A DNA stretch of 64,000 nt, from the NCBI GenBank assembly GCA_002280725.1, contig NCEM01000022.1:1-64000 (forward strand), in the 5' to 3' direction. This document shows, in pieces, positions 8,597 through 17,026 of the stretch (positions within the stretch are counted from its first letter, which is position 1; each line of letters opens with the position of its first letter). The notes under the pieces were generated by a model. It worked only from the letters and a program-made list of their open reading frames with translations, made no database searches and was not told where the DNA came from. The stretch is from Alphaproteobacteria bacterium 32-64-14. Lineage in GTDB: Bacteria > Pseudomonadota > Alphaproteobacteria > Caulobacterales > Hyphomonadaceae. Made by a program: the position numbers and the translations under genes.

Positions 8597-9301
8597 TCAG
8601 TGCGGGGCAGGAGCCGGCGTCGCCGGAGCAGGCGTTGCGCCCGGAGCAGCCGGAGCTGCGCCATCGGCCGGCGGCGTTGCGCCATCGACCGGAGCAGCGC
8701 CGTCAACCGGGGCCGCGCCATCCACCGGAGCGGCCGCTTCCGGCGGCAGCGGCGCGGGAAGCGGAATGCCTTCGCCGCCCAGCGTGCGGATGTAGGCGAT
8801 CAGGTTCATGCGGTCCTGCAGGCCGGTGATGCGGCTGTTGATGCCCGCGAAGTTCATCAGCGTGCCCGAGGCAAAGCCCTTCGGACGCTCGATGAAGTGA
8901 TCCAGTTTTTCGTAGGTCCACTCGCCTTCGAGTTCGGTCAGCGAGCCGCCGCCGGTCGAATACTTGAAGCCGGCGACCGATGCGATGTCGCGGCCGAGAA
9001 CGCCAAATAGGTGCGGGCCCTGTCCGTCCGCGCCGCCCTGGTCGAAGTTGTGGCACTGCACGCACTTCTTGGATTGCTCGGCGCCCTTGGCGACGTCAGC
9101 GGCGGCCAGCAGCGTGCCATAGTCGCGCGGACCTTCGACCACGGCCGGGCCGGTCGTGGTTTCCTCGATCGCCACATAATAGCCGGCGAATTCGTGTTCC
9201 TCGTGTTGGAACATGGCATGCGAGGCCTCGTTCAGGCCGATAACCGCCAGCGCCGTGCCGAGCACGCAGAACGCGATCTTGTTGAAGCCGAGATCACTCA
9301 T
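8597..9301 (-). CDS. membrane-anchored class I cytochrome c (CycM/c2-like) with Pro/Ala tail
   Basis: 234 residues. Residues 7-23 form an uncleaved N-terminal membrane anchor; the haem site is C80-V-Q-C83-H84 and the sixth ligand is probably M149 in GTLMNFAG. The fold segments GPHLFGVLGR and LIAYIRTLG are typical of mitochondrial/c2-type cytochromes. In alphaproteobacteria, CycM-like proteins pass electrons from the bc1 complex to an aa3 oxidase. The C-terminus (from about residue 180) is a low-complexity tail containing three PVDGAA/AT units. The start at 9301 was preferred to 9433 because the upstream codons lack protein-like content. It could serve as acceptor for the adjacent molybdenum hydroxylase, but that is inference. 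Confidence 0.9.
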   Translation of the reverse strand: MSDLGFNKIAFCVLGTALAVIGLNEASHAMFQHEEHEFAGYYVAIEETTTGPAVVEGPRDYGTLLAAADVAKGAEQSKKCVQCHNFDQGGADGQGPHLFGVLGRDIASVAGFKYSTGGGSLTELEGEWTYEKLDHFIERPKGFASGTLMNFAGINSRITGLQDRMNLIAYIRTLGGEGIPLPAPLPPEAAAPVDGAAPVDGAAPVDGATPPADGAAPAAPGATPAPATPAPAPH

Positions 9302-9509
9302 TGGCCTGATGCCCCTCTTGCCGGACGCCCGAACACGCTGCCCGAAAGACACGATTCGCGCCCGCACGCGCGGGGCTTTCTGGCATTTTAGCGGGTATGC
9401 GGCAATCGAAGAAAGTCCGGCGAAATGACGCACGGATAGGGTGAGGCGGGCGCCCCTAAACCCCTATTTCCGTTGCCATGTTCGCCCCGAAAGGGGCATA
9501 GAGACCCCC

Positions 9510-10361
9510 ATGAAGAAGATCGCTTTCCAGGGAGAGCTTGGCGCCAACTCCCATATCGCCTGCCGCGACGTCCATCCGGACTTCGAGCCGCTGCCCTGCG
9601 CCACGTTCGAGGACGTGTTCCAGGCCGCCGCCACGGGCGAGGCCGACCTCGCCATGATCCCTGTGGAAAACTCCATCGCGGGCAGGGTGGCCGACATTCA
9701 CCACCTCCTGCCCACCTCGCCCCTGCTGATCACCGGCGAGCACTTCATGCCGATCCGCTTCCAGCTGATGGGCCTGCCCGGCGCGAAGCTCGAGAACATC
9801 AAGGCCGCGCACAGCCACATCATGGGCCTTGGCCAGTGCCGCAACTTCCTGCGCGCGCGTGGCATCGTCGCGAAGACCAGCTCCGATACCGCTGGCGCTG
9901 CCCGCGAAGTGCGCGACCTCGGCGATCCGACGCAGGCCGCCATCGCCCCGCGCCTCGCGGCCGAGGTCTACGGCCTCGATATCCTCGCCGAGAACATCGA
10001 GGATGCGGCCCACAACACAACGCGCTTCGTGATCATGAGCCGCGACGCCGTGCAGCCCGAATTCGTGCCCGGAAAAGCATGGGTCACCGCTTTCGTTTTC
10101 CGCGTCCGCAACGTGCCCGCCGCGCTTTACAAAACGATGGGCGGCTTCGCGACCAACGGCGTCAACATGACGAAGCTGGAAAGCTACCAGGTCGGCGGCT
10201 CCTTCAACGCGACGCAGTTCTACGCCGAAGTCGAAGGCCATCCCGACGAAGCGCCGGTCCAGCGCGCGCTTGAAGAACTCGGCTTCTTCTCCACGCAGGT
10301 CCGCCATCTCGGCGTCTTCGAGGCAAACCCCTTCCGCCAACGCGCGGGGATGACGGCCTAG
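9510..10361 (+). CDS. pheA: prephenate dehydratase
   Basis: 283 residues. Converts prephenate to phenylpyruvate in phenylalanine synthesis. The N-terminal periplasmic-binding-like catalytic domain begins MKKIAFQGELGANSHIA, with IPVENSIAGRV and the active-site NTTRFVIMSR at about residues 170-180. The C-terminal ACT domain contains GGFATNGVNMTKLESYQVGG; the classical ESRP phenylalanine-sensing motif reads ESYQ here, as I recall from other alphaproteobacterial homologues, so it is probably a lineage trait and not a defect. There is no chorismate mutase domain, so mutase must be encoded elsewhere. The start at 9510 matches the family N-terminus; the open frame upstream of it is not conserved. 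Confidence 0.93.
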   Translation: MKKIAFQGELGANSHIACRDVHPDFEPLPCATFEDVFQAAATGEADLAMIPVENSIAGRVADIHHLLPTSPLLITGEHFMPIRFQLMGLPGAKLENIKAAHSHIMGLGQCRNFLRARGIVAKTSSDTAGAAREVRDLGDPTQAAIAPRLAAEVYGLDILAENIEDAAHNTTRFVIMSRDAVQPEFVPGKAWVTAFVFRVRNVPAALYKTMGGFATNGVNMTKLESYQVGGSFNATQFYAEVEGHPDEAPVQRALEELGFFSTQVRHLGVFEANPFRQRAGMTA

Positions 10362-10894
10362 CGCCAACAGCGCGCGTGCCGAGGCGGGCCCCACCTGTCC
10401 GCGTACGGAACAAACCAGCCGCGCAACGAAGCTGCCTTTTTGCGGTCCCGATCTGTCATTTGGAGGCCATATTTCGGGAGCGGTATTTGCGTCCGAACGT
10501 TATGCGCCATGAGCCTGGTTCGATAGGAATCCGTCTCGAATCCGCCCTTTGGCCGTCGCGGAGGCATTCATCAAGTAATCATTCGCGCGCCGTGTGTATT
10601 GACACGGTTTGGCCACAAGTACTTCCAGCTTTTGAATTCTGAATGACTTCCCGAACGCAAGGTGTGGCTCTTCAGTCACCTAACGTTTTTTAATCGACAT
10701 CTTCAGCGGAACCGGTTTGAGGAATGCCTATTTAGTCGGCATACCACCCGCTGCTGGGTGGATATGAGACGTGCAGGCGGTTTCTTCGACGAGGCGCAAA
10801 CGCAGCTCAGGACTACAACCCGAGCGGGTCTTATCGGCGGCATCACGCAATGCCGCCGGAACCCTGCTCCAGACACAACCTGGAGTTTTTCCCC
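10362..10894. other. 533-nt intergenic region before the outer-membrane barrel gene
   Basis: No protein-like open frame was found. The stretch is clearly richer in A and T than its surroundings, mainly between about 10440 and 10740, and probably holds the promoter and a long leader for the barrel gene. A TTGACA lies at 10599-10604, but the bases 16-18 nt downstream do not make a good -10. The long minus-strand frame crossing it is an extension of a shadow of the barrel gene. A small RNA cannot be excluded. Confidence 0.4.
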
Positions 10895-11374
10895 ATGAAA
10901 CTGAAACTTGCCCTGGCCGCCGCGTCGATGCTCGTCGCTCCGGCCTTCATGACTGCCCAAGCCCAGACCTCCGGCGTCTACGTCTCCGGCGGTTACACCC
11001 AATTCGAAGGTGACGGAGGCGCATCGCTCGGCGGCGTCACTGGCCGCGTTGGCGTCAACCTCACCTCGAACTTCGCCATCGAAGGCGAAGGCACGATCGG
11101 CGTGGCGGATGACAGCGGCACCGAACTCGACAGCGAAATCGGCGCCTTCGTCGTCGGCAAGCTGCCGATCAGCCCGTCCTTCGACATCTTCGGCCGCGTC
11201 GGCGTCGCCCGCATCGAAACCTCGCCGGGCGGCGATGAAGACGGCCTCGCCTACGGCGTCGGCGGCACGTTCAACGTGACCCAGGCCGACGGCATCCGCC
11301 TCGACTGGACACGTCACGACTACGACGCTGGCGAAGTGGACGCCTACTCGCTGTCCTACGTTCGCAACTTCTAA
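10895..11374 (+). CDS. small outer-membrane beta-barrel protein
   Basis: 159 residues from ATG 10895 (GGAG 9 nt upstream). Residues 1-23 are a signal peptide (MKLKLALAAASMLVAPAF..AQA). The mature part alternates hydrophobic and polar residues in short strands, YVSGGYTQFEG, VTGRVGVNLTSNFAIEGEG, SFDIFGRVGVARIE, and ends YSLSYVRNF with the terminal phenylalanine expected for BAM-dependent insertion. This is the pattern of eight-stranded OmpA/Omp25-like (porin family OMP_b-brl) proteins. It is monocistronic, with a strong terminator 36 nt after the stop. Confidence 0.85.
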   Translation: MKLKLALAAASMLVAPAFMTAQAQTSGVYVSGGYTQFEGDGGASLGGVTGRVGVNLTSNFAIEGEGTIGVADDSGTELDSEIGAFVVGKLPISPSFDIFGRVGVARIETSPGGDEDGLAYGVGGTFNVTQADGIRLDWTRHDYDAGEVDAYSLSYVRNF

Positions 11375-11410
11375 CCTACGCTCTCACTGAGAGCCATGGT
11401 CTGATACGAG

Positions 11411-11445
11411 ACACCCCGCAGTCGCCCTGCGGGGTGTTTTCGTTT
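11411..11445 (+). terminator. rho-independent terminator after the barrel gene
   Basis: An 11-bp perfect stem, ACACCCCGCAG paired with CTGCGGGGTGT around a TCGC loop, is followed directly by TTTCGTTTT. Spacing and strength are textbook. It should end the outer-membrane barrel transcript 36 nt after its stop codon. Confidence 0.93.
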
Positions 11446-11483
11446 TCAGCGCACGCGCCTACACCGGGCGCAGGAGCCGCGCC

Positions 11484-12116
11484 ATGCCCGAGATTCGCAT
11501 CCAGCTGATCGCGCCAGAAGACGCGGCGACGCTCGACGCCGCCTTTGCGCTCTACGCCTCTGCAATCGAGAAGAGCGAACAGCGTCCCGAACAGGAATTC
11601 CGCGCTCTGATCCTGCGCCCCGGCTACCGCTTCCTCGCCGCCCATCTGGACGATGAGATGATCGGCATCGCCGTGTCCTGGGCGCCTGAGGATGCCGACA
11701 TGTGGCTGTTCGAATATGCCGCCGTCGCCCCGCATCTGCGCGGCAACAATATCGGCGCCAATCTCTTTCTCGCCTCGCGCCATCTGGCCGGGCAGGGCCG
11801 CACGGCCCTTGTCGAAGTCGACGCCTTCACCGGCGAGGAGATCCAGGCCAGACGCCTCGCCTTCTACCGCCGCCTCAACTGCCGCCGCCTCGCCGGCCTC
11901 GACTACATCCTGCCGCTCGATGCGTTCGGTTCACCGCCTCCCATGTGGCTCCTTGCTCTCCCGCCGGAAGAGGCCGCGTCCACCGTCTCGGTGTACACGG
12001 TCGAAAACTGGCTCCGAGCCATCTACGCTGTCGCCTACAGCAAGCCCCTCGATGACTGGCGCCTGGCCGCGATGATCGATCCGCTGCAGGACGATGTTGA
12101 GCTGGTGGGGATTTGA
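11484..12116 (+). CDS. GNAT-family N-acetyltransferase
   Basis: 210 residues. The central part matches an acetyl-CoA-binding GNAT core: strand MIGIAVSWAPE, then FEYAAVAPHLRGNNIGANLF with the R/Q-x-x-G-x-G/A pyrophosphate loop as RGNNIGAN, and RRLAFYRRLNCRRL for the later helix. A C-terminal region of about 60 residues (PPMWLLALPPEEA onward) is not part of the minimal fold. It follows the terminator of the barrel gene by 40 nt and is probably transcribed alone. Substrate unknown. Confidence 0.75.
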   Translation: MPEIRIQLIAPEDAATLDAAFALYASAIEKSEQRPEQEFRALILRPGYRFLAAHLDDEMIGIAVSWAPEDADMWLFEYAAVAPHLRGNNIGANLFLASRHLAGQGRTALVEVDAFTGEEIQARRLAFYRRLNCRRLAGLDYILPLDAFGSPPPMWLLALPPEEAASTVSVYTVENWLRAIYAVAYSKPLDDWRLAAMIDPLQDDVELVGI

Positions 12117-12145
12117 GGGACGAGGCCGTACTCACAGAGCACAGA
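12117..12145. repeat. end fragment of dispersed palindromic repeat A
   Basis: GGACGAGGCCGTACTCACAG matches, with one change, the reverse complement of the outer end of repeat A at 34088-34108 (CTGTGAGCACGGCCTCGTCC). Only one end of the element is present, in the 30-nt gap between two convergent genes (GNAT and nudC). Confidence 0.55.
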
Positions 12146-12146
12146 C

Positions 12147-13115
12147 CTAACCCCGCTCCAGCCATGCCTTGATCACATGGTGCGCTACCGCAAACTTCGG
12201 CGGCGCGAACACCTCCGGATGCGTACCCGCCATCATCGCGGCGGTTTCTTCCCGCGTGAACCAGCGCGCCGTTTCCAGCTCGCTCGTGTCCACCGTGATG
12301 TCCTCGCCATCCGCCTCAAGGATCAGCCCGATCATCAGCGAGTGCGCGAACGGCCAGGGCTGGCAGAACAGGTAATCGGCCCGCGTCGAACAGCGCACGC
12401 CCGCTTCCTCTAACACTTCGCGCGCCGCCGCTTGCTCGATCGTCTCGCCGGGCTCCACAAAGCCCGCAAGGCAAGACCAGAAGCCCGGCCGCCATGCCGC
12501 CTGCCGCCCCAGCAAGCATTTTTCACCGCGCACCGCCAGCATGATCGCGACCGGGTCGACGCGCGGAAAATGCTCCGCCTTGCAATCTCCGCACACACGC
12601 TTCCACCCGGCCTCCAGAATCTTCGTGCGATCGCCGCAGTTTGCGCAGAAGCCGTGGCGGCGATGCCATTCGAAGATCGACCGCGCCGTTGCCGCAGCCC
12701 CGCCTTCAAACGGCGTGAACCCCTGCGCAGCCGCGCGGAAATCCTCGAACACGCCCAGCCCCGCAATCGGCGATGCGTCGAGACTGAAAGAGGAGGGCAG
12801 CTCCAGCGCGAACACCGGCGACCCCTTCACGGTCTCGCCCAGGAAGACGCGCGTCGCCTTTGGGCTCAGCATCCCGGCCGGCGGCCCCAGCCACAGGATC
12901 GGTCGCGGCGGCGCCAGCCGTGCGCCGATCTGCACCGGGCTGCTCGCCGGAGCCGATCCCTCAACGAGCGGCATGCCATTGCGCATCACCAGAACCTGCG
13001 CCTCGCCAGATGCGAAGGCTTTGTCCAGCCACGCCTCATCGCGCCGATGATGCGCCGCGCGATCCAGTCCCGACGGCACCAGCGGAATGTCAGCTGCGGC
13101 TTTGGAGAGTGGCAC
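12147..13115 (-). CDS. nudC: NAD(H) pyrophosphatase / RNA decapping enzyme NudC
   Basis: 322 residues with all NudC parts. The zinc ribbon is CANCGDRT...CGDC at about residues 157-177. The Nudix box GFVEPGETIEQAAAREVLEEAGV (residues about 216-238) carries the metal-binding REVLEE, and the NudC-specific signature appears as CQPWPFAHSLM (Ser to Cys at the first position). These enzymes hydrolyse NAD(H) to NMN(H) and AMP and remove NAD caps from RNA. The N-terminal domain is less conserved, as is usual. It is convergent with the GNAT gene and about 100 nt downstream of the TIR-protein gene on the same strand. Confidence 0.95.
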   Translation of the reverse strand: MPLSKAAADIPLVPSGLDRAAHHRRDEAWLDKAFASGEAQVLVMRNGMPLVEGSAPASSPVQIGARLAPPRPILWLGPPAGMLSPKATRVFLGETVKGSPVFALELPSSFSLDASPIAGLGVFEDFRAAAQGFTPFEGGAAATARSIFEWHRRHGFCANCGDRTKILEAGWKRVCGDCKAEHFPRVDPVAIMLAVRGEKCLLGRQAAWRPGFWSCLAGFVEPGETIEQAAAREVLEEAGVRCSTRADYLFCQPWPFAHSLMIGLILEADGEDITVDTSELETARWFTREETAAMMAGTHPEVFAPPKFAVAHHVIKAWLERG

Positions 13116-13214
13116 GCGGGCCCCGGATGCTGGATGCGATAAGCGCGCATCTAACGCCCAAAGCCGCGTCAGGCAAACCGGCGCCGGGTAAACTGACGTT
13201 TGGCCAGCATCCGC

Positions 13215-13898
13215 TCACACCTTCCTGAGATTTGCGCGGAACGCCTTCTTCGCACGTCCACGCGCCATCACGCCGGCAATGCCCAGCGTCAGCACGTTCG
13301 CGATGGCCGCGCCCGCGCCGCCGCGCCTCGGCGCCGGCTTGCCGCCGGAATTGGCGCGGCCGACATAGGCCTGCCTGTCGGTCGGCGCGCGGCCGGCGGG
13401 ATCGACCGCGCTGCTCAGCATCTCGCCAATCGCCTCGTCCAGACTCTGCTGCCTGGCTTCCAGCGTCTGCGGCTCGGCCTTCGGCGCGCTTGCCACGCCC
13501 TTGCCCGAAAGCGCCGCAAGCAATTCCACCACATGATCGAGCTGGGCGATCGGGTCGGGATAGAGCCGGAACCATATCCGGTCGGCCAGCAGCTGCAGGT
13601 GTTGCCCGCGCGGCTCGATATCCTCAACCAGAAGGGCCGCCACTGGGCGTTGCAGCCTGTCGGCGGCGGCAAGCTCGCGCCGCAGGTTCCGCCCATCCGG
13701 CGGCTCGGCGGAGACGATGACCACCAGCATGCCCGCCTGCTGCGCGCCGGCATCGGTCGGGATCAGGCGCTCCCCGCCAATTCCCGCATCGTACTGGCAG
13801 GTAACACCAAGCGCTTCGAGACGCCGCGCCAGCGAGGCCGCTATCTCGCGGTCGCCGCGGCGAAAATTGATATGCACGTCAAACGGCGTCTCACCCAT
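13215..13898 (-). CDS. TIR-domain protein
   Basis: 227 residues from the ATG at 13898 (an in-frame ATG at 13916 is also possible). Residues 5-110 look like a bacterial TIR domain: FDVHINFRRGDREIAASLAR for the first strand and helix, GVTCQYDAGIGGERL for the BB-loop region, VVIVSAE for a core strand, then LRRELAAA, whose Glu75 sits where NAD-hydrolysing TIRs carry the catalytic glutamate. The C-terminal half is Ala/Gly/Arg-rich and ends in a weakly hydrophobic segment (AIANVLTLGIAGVMA) and a basic tail. No partner typical of Thoeris, Pycsar/CBASS or TIR-STING systems is adjacent. Assignment is by motif, not by search. Confidence 0.6.
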   Translation of the reverse strand: MGETPFDVHINFRRGDREIAASLARRLEALGVTCQYDAGIGGERLIPTDAGAQQAGMLVVIVSAEPPDGRNLRRELAAADRLQRPVAALLVEDIEPRGQHLQLLADRIWFRLYPDPIAQLDHVVELLAALSGKGVASAPKAEPQTLEARQQSLDEAIGEMLSSAVDPAGRAPTDRQAYVGRANSGGKPAPRRGGAGAAIANVLTLGIAGVMARGRAKKAFRANLRKV

Positions 13899-14028
13899 CG
13901 CGAATACCCAACCCATCCAAAGGCGAGTCCCTGCCTGATTCCCTCGCCAGGGCCATCAAGGCCTCCCCGGTGGAACTAGTGCTGCGGAAACATTGCGCAA
14001 CCCCGGCTGCATTCCTATAACCCCCCTC

Positions 14029-14120
14029 GCAGGCTGGCTGCGGACGGGCGGTTCGCCAACCCGGTCAGGTCCGGAAGGAAGCAGCCGTAACGAGTTTAGC
14101 CCGGGTCGTGGCCAGCCTGC
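14029..14120 (+). ncRNA. ffs: signal recognition particle RNA (4.5S, small bacterial type)
   Basis: A roughly 92-nt hairpin closed by GCAGGCTGGC (14029-14038) pairing perfectly with GCCAGCCTGC (14111-14120). The conserved Ffh-binding domain GGTCAGGTCCGGAAGGAAGC lies at the apex, with the expected asymmetric loop and GGAA tetraloop. It functions with Ffh in cotranslational membrane targeting. Position just upstream of dnaX is a common bacterial arrangement; here a toxin-antitoxin pair lies between them. Exact ends may differ by a few bases. Confidence 0.96.
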
Positions 14121-14210
14121 ACCTTCATTGATTAATCTGGCTTCATGAGCTCTGGCAGCAGGCTTTCCGGCCCCGTTCCGCGAACCTGCGATCTGCGGTA
14201 TGCTTCAGCC

Positions 14211-14408
14211 ATGAACGCGATCCTAAAGGATATTCTCAAGCAGGTCGAAAGCCTCTCGATCGAGGACCAGAAGATTCTGGCCGCCGAAATCGAGAAGCGC
14301 GCCTACGACCAATGGCTCGAGGCTGAAATCCAGAAGGGGGAGGCGTCAGGGGGGGAAAAGCCGTTGAACGAGGTGTTTGACAGGCTGTCCGCGAAGTATG
14401 GCGGATAG
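14211..14408 (+). CDS. putative antitoxin of a ParD/ParE-like pair
   Basis: 65 residues from ATG 14211: MNAILKDILKQVESLSIEDQ, then a helical charged region and a C-terminal EVFDRLSAKYGG. This is the composition of small antitoxins of the addiction-module type, with an N-terminal helical part repeated in many such proteins (LSIEDQKILAAEIEKRA). It overlaps the downstream ParE-like gene by 11 nt, the usual translational coupling of antitoxin before toxin. It lies 90 nt past the SRP RNA. Assignment rests mainly on the neighbour. Confidence 0.7.
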   Translation: MNAILKDILKQVESLSIEDQKILAAEIEKRAYDQWLEAEIQKGEASGGEKPLNEVFDRLSAKYGG

Positions 14409-14703
14409 GGTCGTCTTCCGCACCCAGGCGGAAACCGACATCGAGGCAATCGGCGACCGGATTGCACGCGACAGCCAGCTCCATGCTGCGGCCTGGATAG
14501 CCGAGACGCGGGCGCGTTGCGAATCCCTGTCCGATTTCCCTGAACGCTGGCCGCTTCAGGTTCGTGATGTCCGGCGTATGATTGTCGGAGAGTATCTGGT
14601 GTTCTTCCGCATTGCGGACCCGGATATCCCCGACCGCCGCCGTGTGGTCGTCCTCCGCATCCTCCACGGCGCCCGGCTGATTCCGCCATCGCTGGGTGGA
14701 TAA
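14398..14703 (+). CDS. RelE/ParE-family toxin
   Basis: 101 residues from ATG 14398. It opens VVFRTQAETDIEAIGDRIAR, the usual beta strand plus helix of ParE proteins, continues ARCESLSDFPERWPL, and ends with the strands MIVGEYLVFFRIADP and RVVVLRILHGARLI, the characteristic C-terminal ParE signature. ParE toxins poison gyrase and RelE toxins cleave mRNA; ParE is closer here. It shares 11 nt with the antitoxin and ends 50 nt before the proposed dnaX start. The pair separates ffs from dnaX, which are often neighbours, so it is probably an insertion by horizontal transfer. Confidence 0.85.
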   Translation: MADRVVFRTQAETDIEAIGDRIARDSQLHAAAWIAETRARCESLSDFPERWPLQVRDVRRMIVGEYLVFFRIADPDIPDRRRVVVLRILHGARLIPPSLGG

Positions 14704-14752
14704 GCTGGCCCTCGGGTTGGCTAATCCGGCCCCGCTGGTCCATATAGCTCCC

Positions 14753-16690
14753 ATGGCCGGAAAGAAGCCTCCGAAACCGCCTGAAGAGGGCCCCGAAGAC
14801 CCCGATACTGGCGTCACCGCCGAGCCGCGCGACACGCTGACCGCGTCCATGTTTGGCGATGATCCCAAGCCCGCCGCTGGTCCCGCAGCCTATCAGGTGC
14901 TCGCCCGCAAATACCGCCCGACCCGGTTTGAGGACCTCGTCGGGCAGGAGGCGATGGTCCGCACGCTCGCCAACGCCTTCAAGACCGGCCGCATCGCCCA
15001 CGCCTTTATGCTCACCGGCGTCCGCGGCGTCGGCAAGACCACCACCGCGCGCCTGCTCGCCCGCGCCCTCAACTACGAGAGCAAGGACGTGCACGGTCCG
15101 TCCATGCAGCTCGATCCGCCCGGCATCCACTGCGCCGCCATCATGGCTTCGCAACACCCGGATGTGCTGGAGCTCGACGCCGCTTCCAACACCGGCATCG
15201 ACAACATGCGCGACCTGCTCTCGGGCTCGCGCTATGCGCCGGTGAATGCGCGCTACAAAGTCTACATCATCGACGAAGTCCACATGCTCTCCACCGCCGC
15301 GTTCAACGCGCTGCTGAAGACGCTGGAAGAACCGCCGCCGCATGTGAAATTCATCTTCGCGACGACGGAGATCAGGAAGGTTCCCGTCACCGTTCTCTCG
15401 CGCTGCCAGCGTTTCAACCTGCAGCGCTTCTCCACCGAACAGCTGACGCAACACCTCGCCAATATCTGCAAGCTCGAAGGCGCGAAGGTGTCGCCCGAAG
15501 CGCTCGCCCTCATTGCCCGCGCCGCCGAAGGCTCGGCCCGCGATGGCCTCTCCATCCTCGATCAGGCGATCGTGCAGGGCGACAGCAAGGAAGTGTCGGG
15601 CGAACAGGTCCGTGACATGCTCGGCCTCGCTGACCGCTCGCGCGTGCTCGACCTCATGGACCGCATCATCTCGGGCGACCACAAGGCCGCGCTGGAAGAA
15701 GCGACCAGCCTGCTGGAGCAGGGCGCCGACGCCCCCGTCCTGATCAAGGACCTGATGGACGTCGTCGTCGAAATCTCCCGCGCCCAGGCGCTGAAGGAAG
15801 CCTATGCCTTCGCTGGTCCGCCCGATTGGGCAAAGCGCACGCAGGCCATGGGCGAGCAGATGTCGCCCGCGCTCTCGGCGCGCATGTGGCGCATGCTGCT
15901 GCAGGGGTTCGAGGATTGCGCCCGCGCGCCAGATCCGCCGGCGGCTGCCGAGATGGTGGTGCTGCGCCTTGCCGCCGCAGCCAGCCTCCCATCGCCCGAA
16001 GATGCGGCCCGCATGCTTGCGGGTGGGGCCGCTGTGCCATCCCCAAAGGAGAAGGAAGCCCCAAAGTCCCGGCCTGAGCCACGCGCTGAGTCCGCACCCG
16101 AACCAACGCCGCAAGCGCGCCAGCCTGCGCAGTCCTCCGGCTCTCCCTCCACCGCACGCACGCTCCCCGTCGCCTCTGCGCCAATCCCCGACGAGACGCC
16201 GCACCATGGCGTGAAGCTCTCTTCGTTGCGCCAGATCGTGGCCGAGCTCGACGCCCGCCGCGAGATTTCGCTGAAGTACGAGATCGAGCGTTACGTCCGC
16301 CCCGCCGAAATTTCGTGGGGTCACTTCAACTACACCGCCGCCCCTGGTGCGCCCAACAACCTGTCCCAGCGCATCAAGGACTGGCTGGAAGAAGTCTCCG
16401 GCGTCGAATGGGAAGTGCTGCAGTCGAACGATGGCGGCCCCGAAAGCGTGCAGGAACGCCGCCGCCGCGTGGGTGACGAAAAACTCTCCTCAGCCGCCGC
16501 CCTGCCGAAAATCGCTGAGGCGCTGCGCCTGTTCCCCGGCTCGCGCGTGCTGCGTGTCGATGACGCCGAACAGCCCGACGACCTTGATGAAGGCCTCGCC
16601 GCCCCCAATGTCATCCATGTCGATTTCGGCCACCGCGAACGGACCGAGGAAGAAATTCCCGATCCGGAAGAACACGAGGACGACGACTGA
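14753..16690 (+). CDS. dnaX: DNA polymerase III subunits gamma/tau
   Basis: 645 residues from ATG 14753; an ATG at 14696 overlaps the toxin gene and encodes a non-conserved leader. The AAA+ clamp-loader module has Walker A GVRGVGKTTTAR (89-100), DEVHML (Walker B) and the arginine-finger LSRCQRF. In most bacteria a four-cysteine zinc site follows Walker A; here that part reads ALNYESKDVHGPSMQLDPPG and keeps only one Cys, as in the alphaproteobacterial DnaX form. A disordered Pro-rich linker (about 415-485) leads to a tau-like C-terminal domain (residues 500-600) and an acidic end. The stop overlaps the ATG of ybaB by 1 nt. Confidence 0.96.
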   Translation: MAGKKPPKPPEEGPEDPDTGVTAEPRDTLTASMFGDDPKPAAGPAAYQVLARKYRPTRFEDLVGQEAMVRTLANAFKTGRIAHAFMLTGVRGVGKTTTARLLARALNYESKDVHGPSMQLDPPGIHCAAIMASQHPDVLELDAASNTGIDNMRDLLSGSRYAPVNARYKVYIIDEVHMLSTAAFNALLKTLEEPPPHVKFIFATTEIRKVPVTVLSRCQRFNLQRFSTEQLTQHLANICKLEGAKVSPEALALIARAAEGSARDGLSILDQAIVQGDSKEVSGEQVRDMLGLADRSRVLDLMDRIISGDHKAALEEATSLLEQGADAPVLIKDLMDVVVEISRAQALKEAYAFAGPPDWAKRTQAMGEQMSPALSARMWRMLLQGFEDCARAPDPPAAAEMVVLRLAAAASLPSPEDAARMLAGGAAVPSPKEKEAPKSRPEPRAESAPEPTPQARQPAQSSGSPSTARTLPVASAPIPDETPHHGVKLSSLRQIVAELDARREISLKYEIERYVRPAEISWGHFNYTAAPGAPNNLSQRIKDWLEEVSGVEWEVLQSNDGGPESVQERRRRVGDEKLSSAAALPKIAEALRLFPGSRVLRVDDAEQPDDLDEGLAAPNVIHVDFGHRERTEEEIPDPEEHEDDD

Positions 16691-17016
16691 TGAAAGACCT
16701 CTCCGACATCATGCGCCAGGCGCAACAGATGCAACAGCGTCTGCAGGAAGCGCAGGAGCGCATGGACCAGCTCACCGCCGATGGCGTCTCCGGCGGCGGC
16801 ATGGTCAAGGTCACGCTCAAGGGCAAGGGCGAACTCGCCGGCCTCTCCATCGATCCCTCGCTGATGACGCCGGGCGACAAGGAAATGGTCGAAGACCTCA
16901 TCAAGGCTGCCCACTCAGACGCACGCCGCAAGCTCGACGACGCCATGGCCGACGCCATGAAGCAGGCCACCGGCGGCCTCGGCGGCATGCTGCCCGGTTT
17001 CAAGCTTCCGTTCTGA
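16690..17016 (+). CDS. ybaB: nucleoid-associated protein YbaB/EbfC family
   Basis: 108 residues, the family length. An N-terminal coiled helix (MRQAQQMQQRLQEAQERMDQ) is followed by strands with VSGGGMVKVTLKGKGELAGL and a second long helix (DLIKAAHSDARRKLDDAMA), ending in the Gly/Met-rich tail GGLGGMLPGF. These dimers bind DNA and have been linked to nucleoid structure and recombination. TGATG overlap with dnaX indicates translational coupling. recR, the usual next gene, is absent. Confidence 0.95.
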   Translation: MKDLSDIMRQAQQMQQRLQEAQERMDQLTADGVSGGGMVKVTLKGKGELAGLSIDPSLMTPGDKEMVEDLIKAAHSDARRKLDDAMADAMKQATGGLGGMLPGFKLPF

Positions 17017-17026
17017 TCACGCGCAG

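Noticed and set aside
15040..15140. Loss of the DnaX zinc site as a local defect
   Set aside because: The replacement sequence fits what I know of alphaproteobacterial DnaX proteins, so it is a lineage trait.
14303..16324. 673-codon minus-strand open frame
   Set aside because: It lies antisense to the toxin and dnaX genes, whose motifs are certain; the frame is open only because of high G+C at codon third positions.
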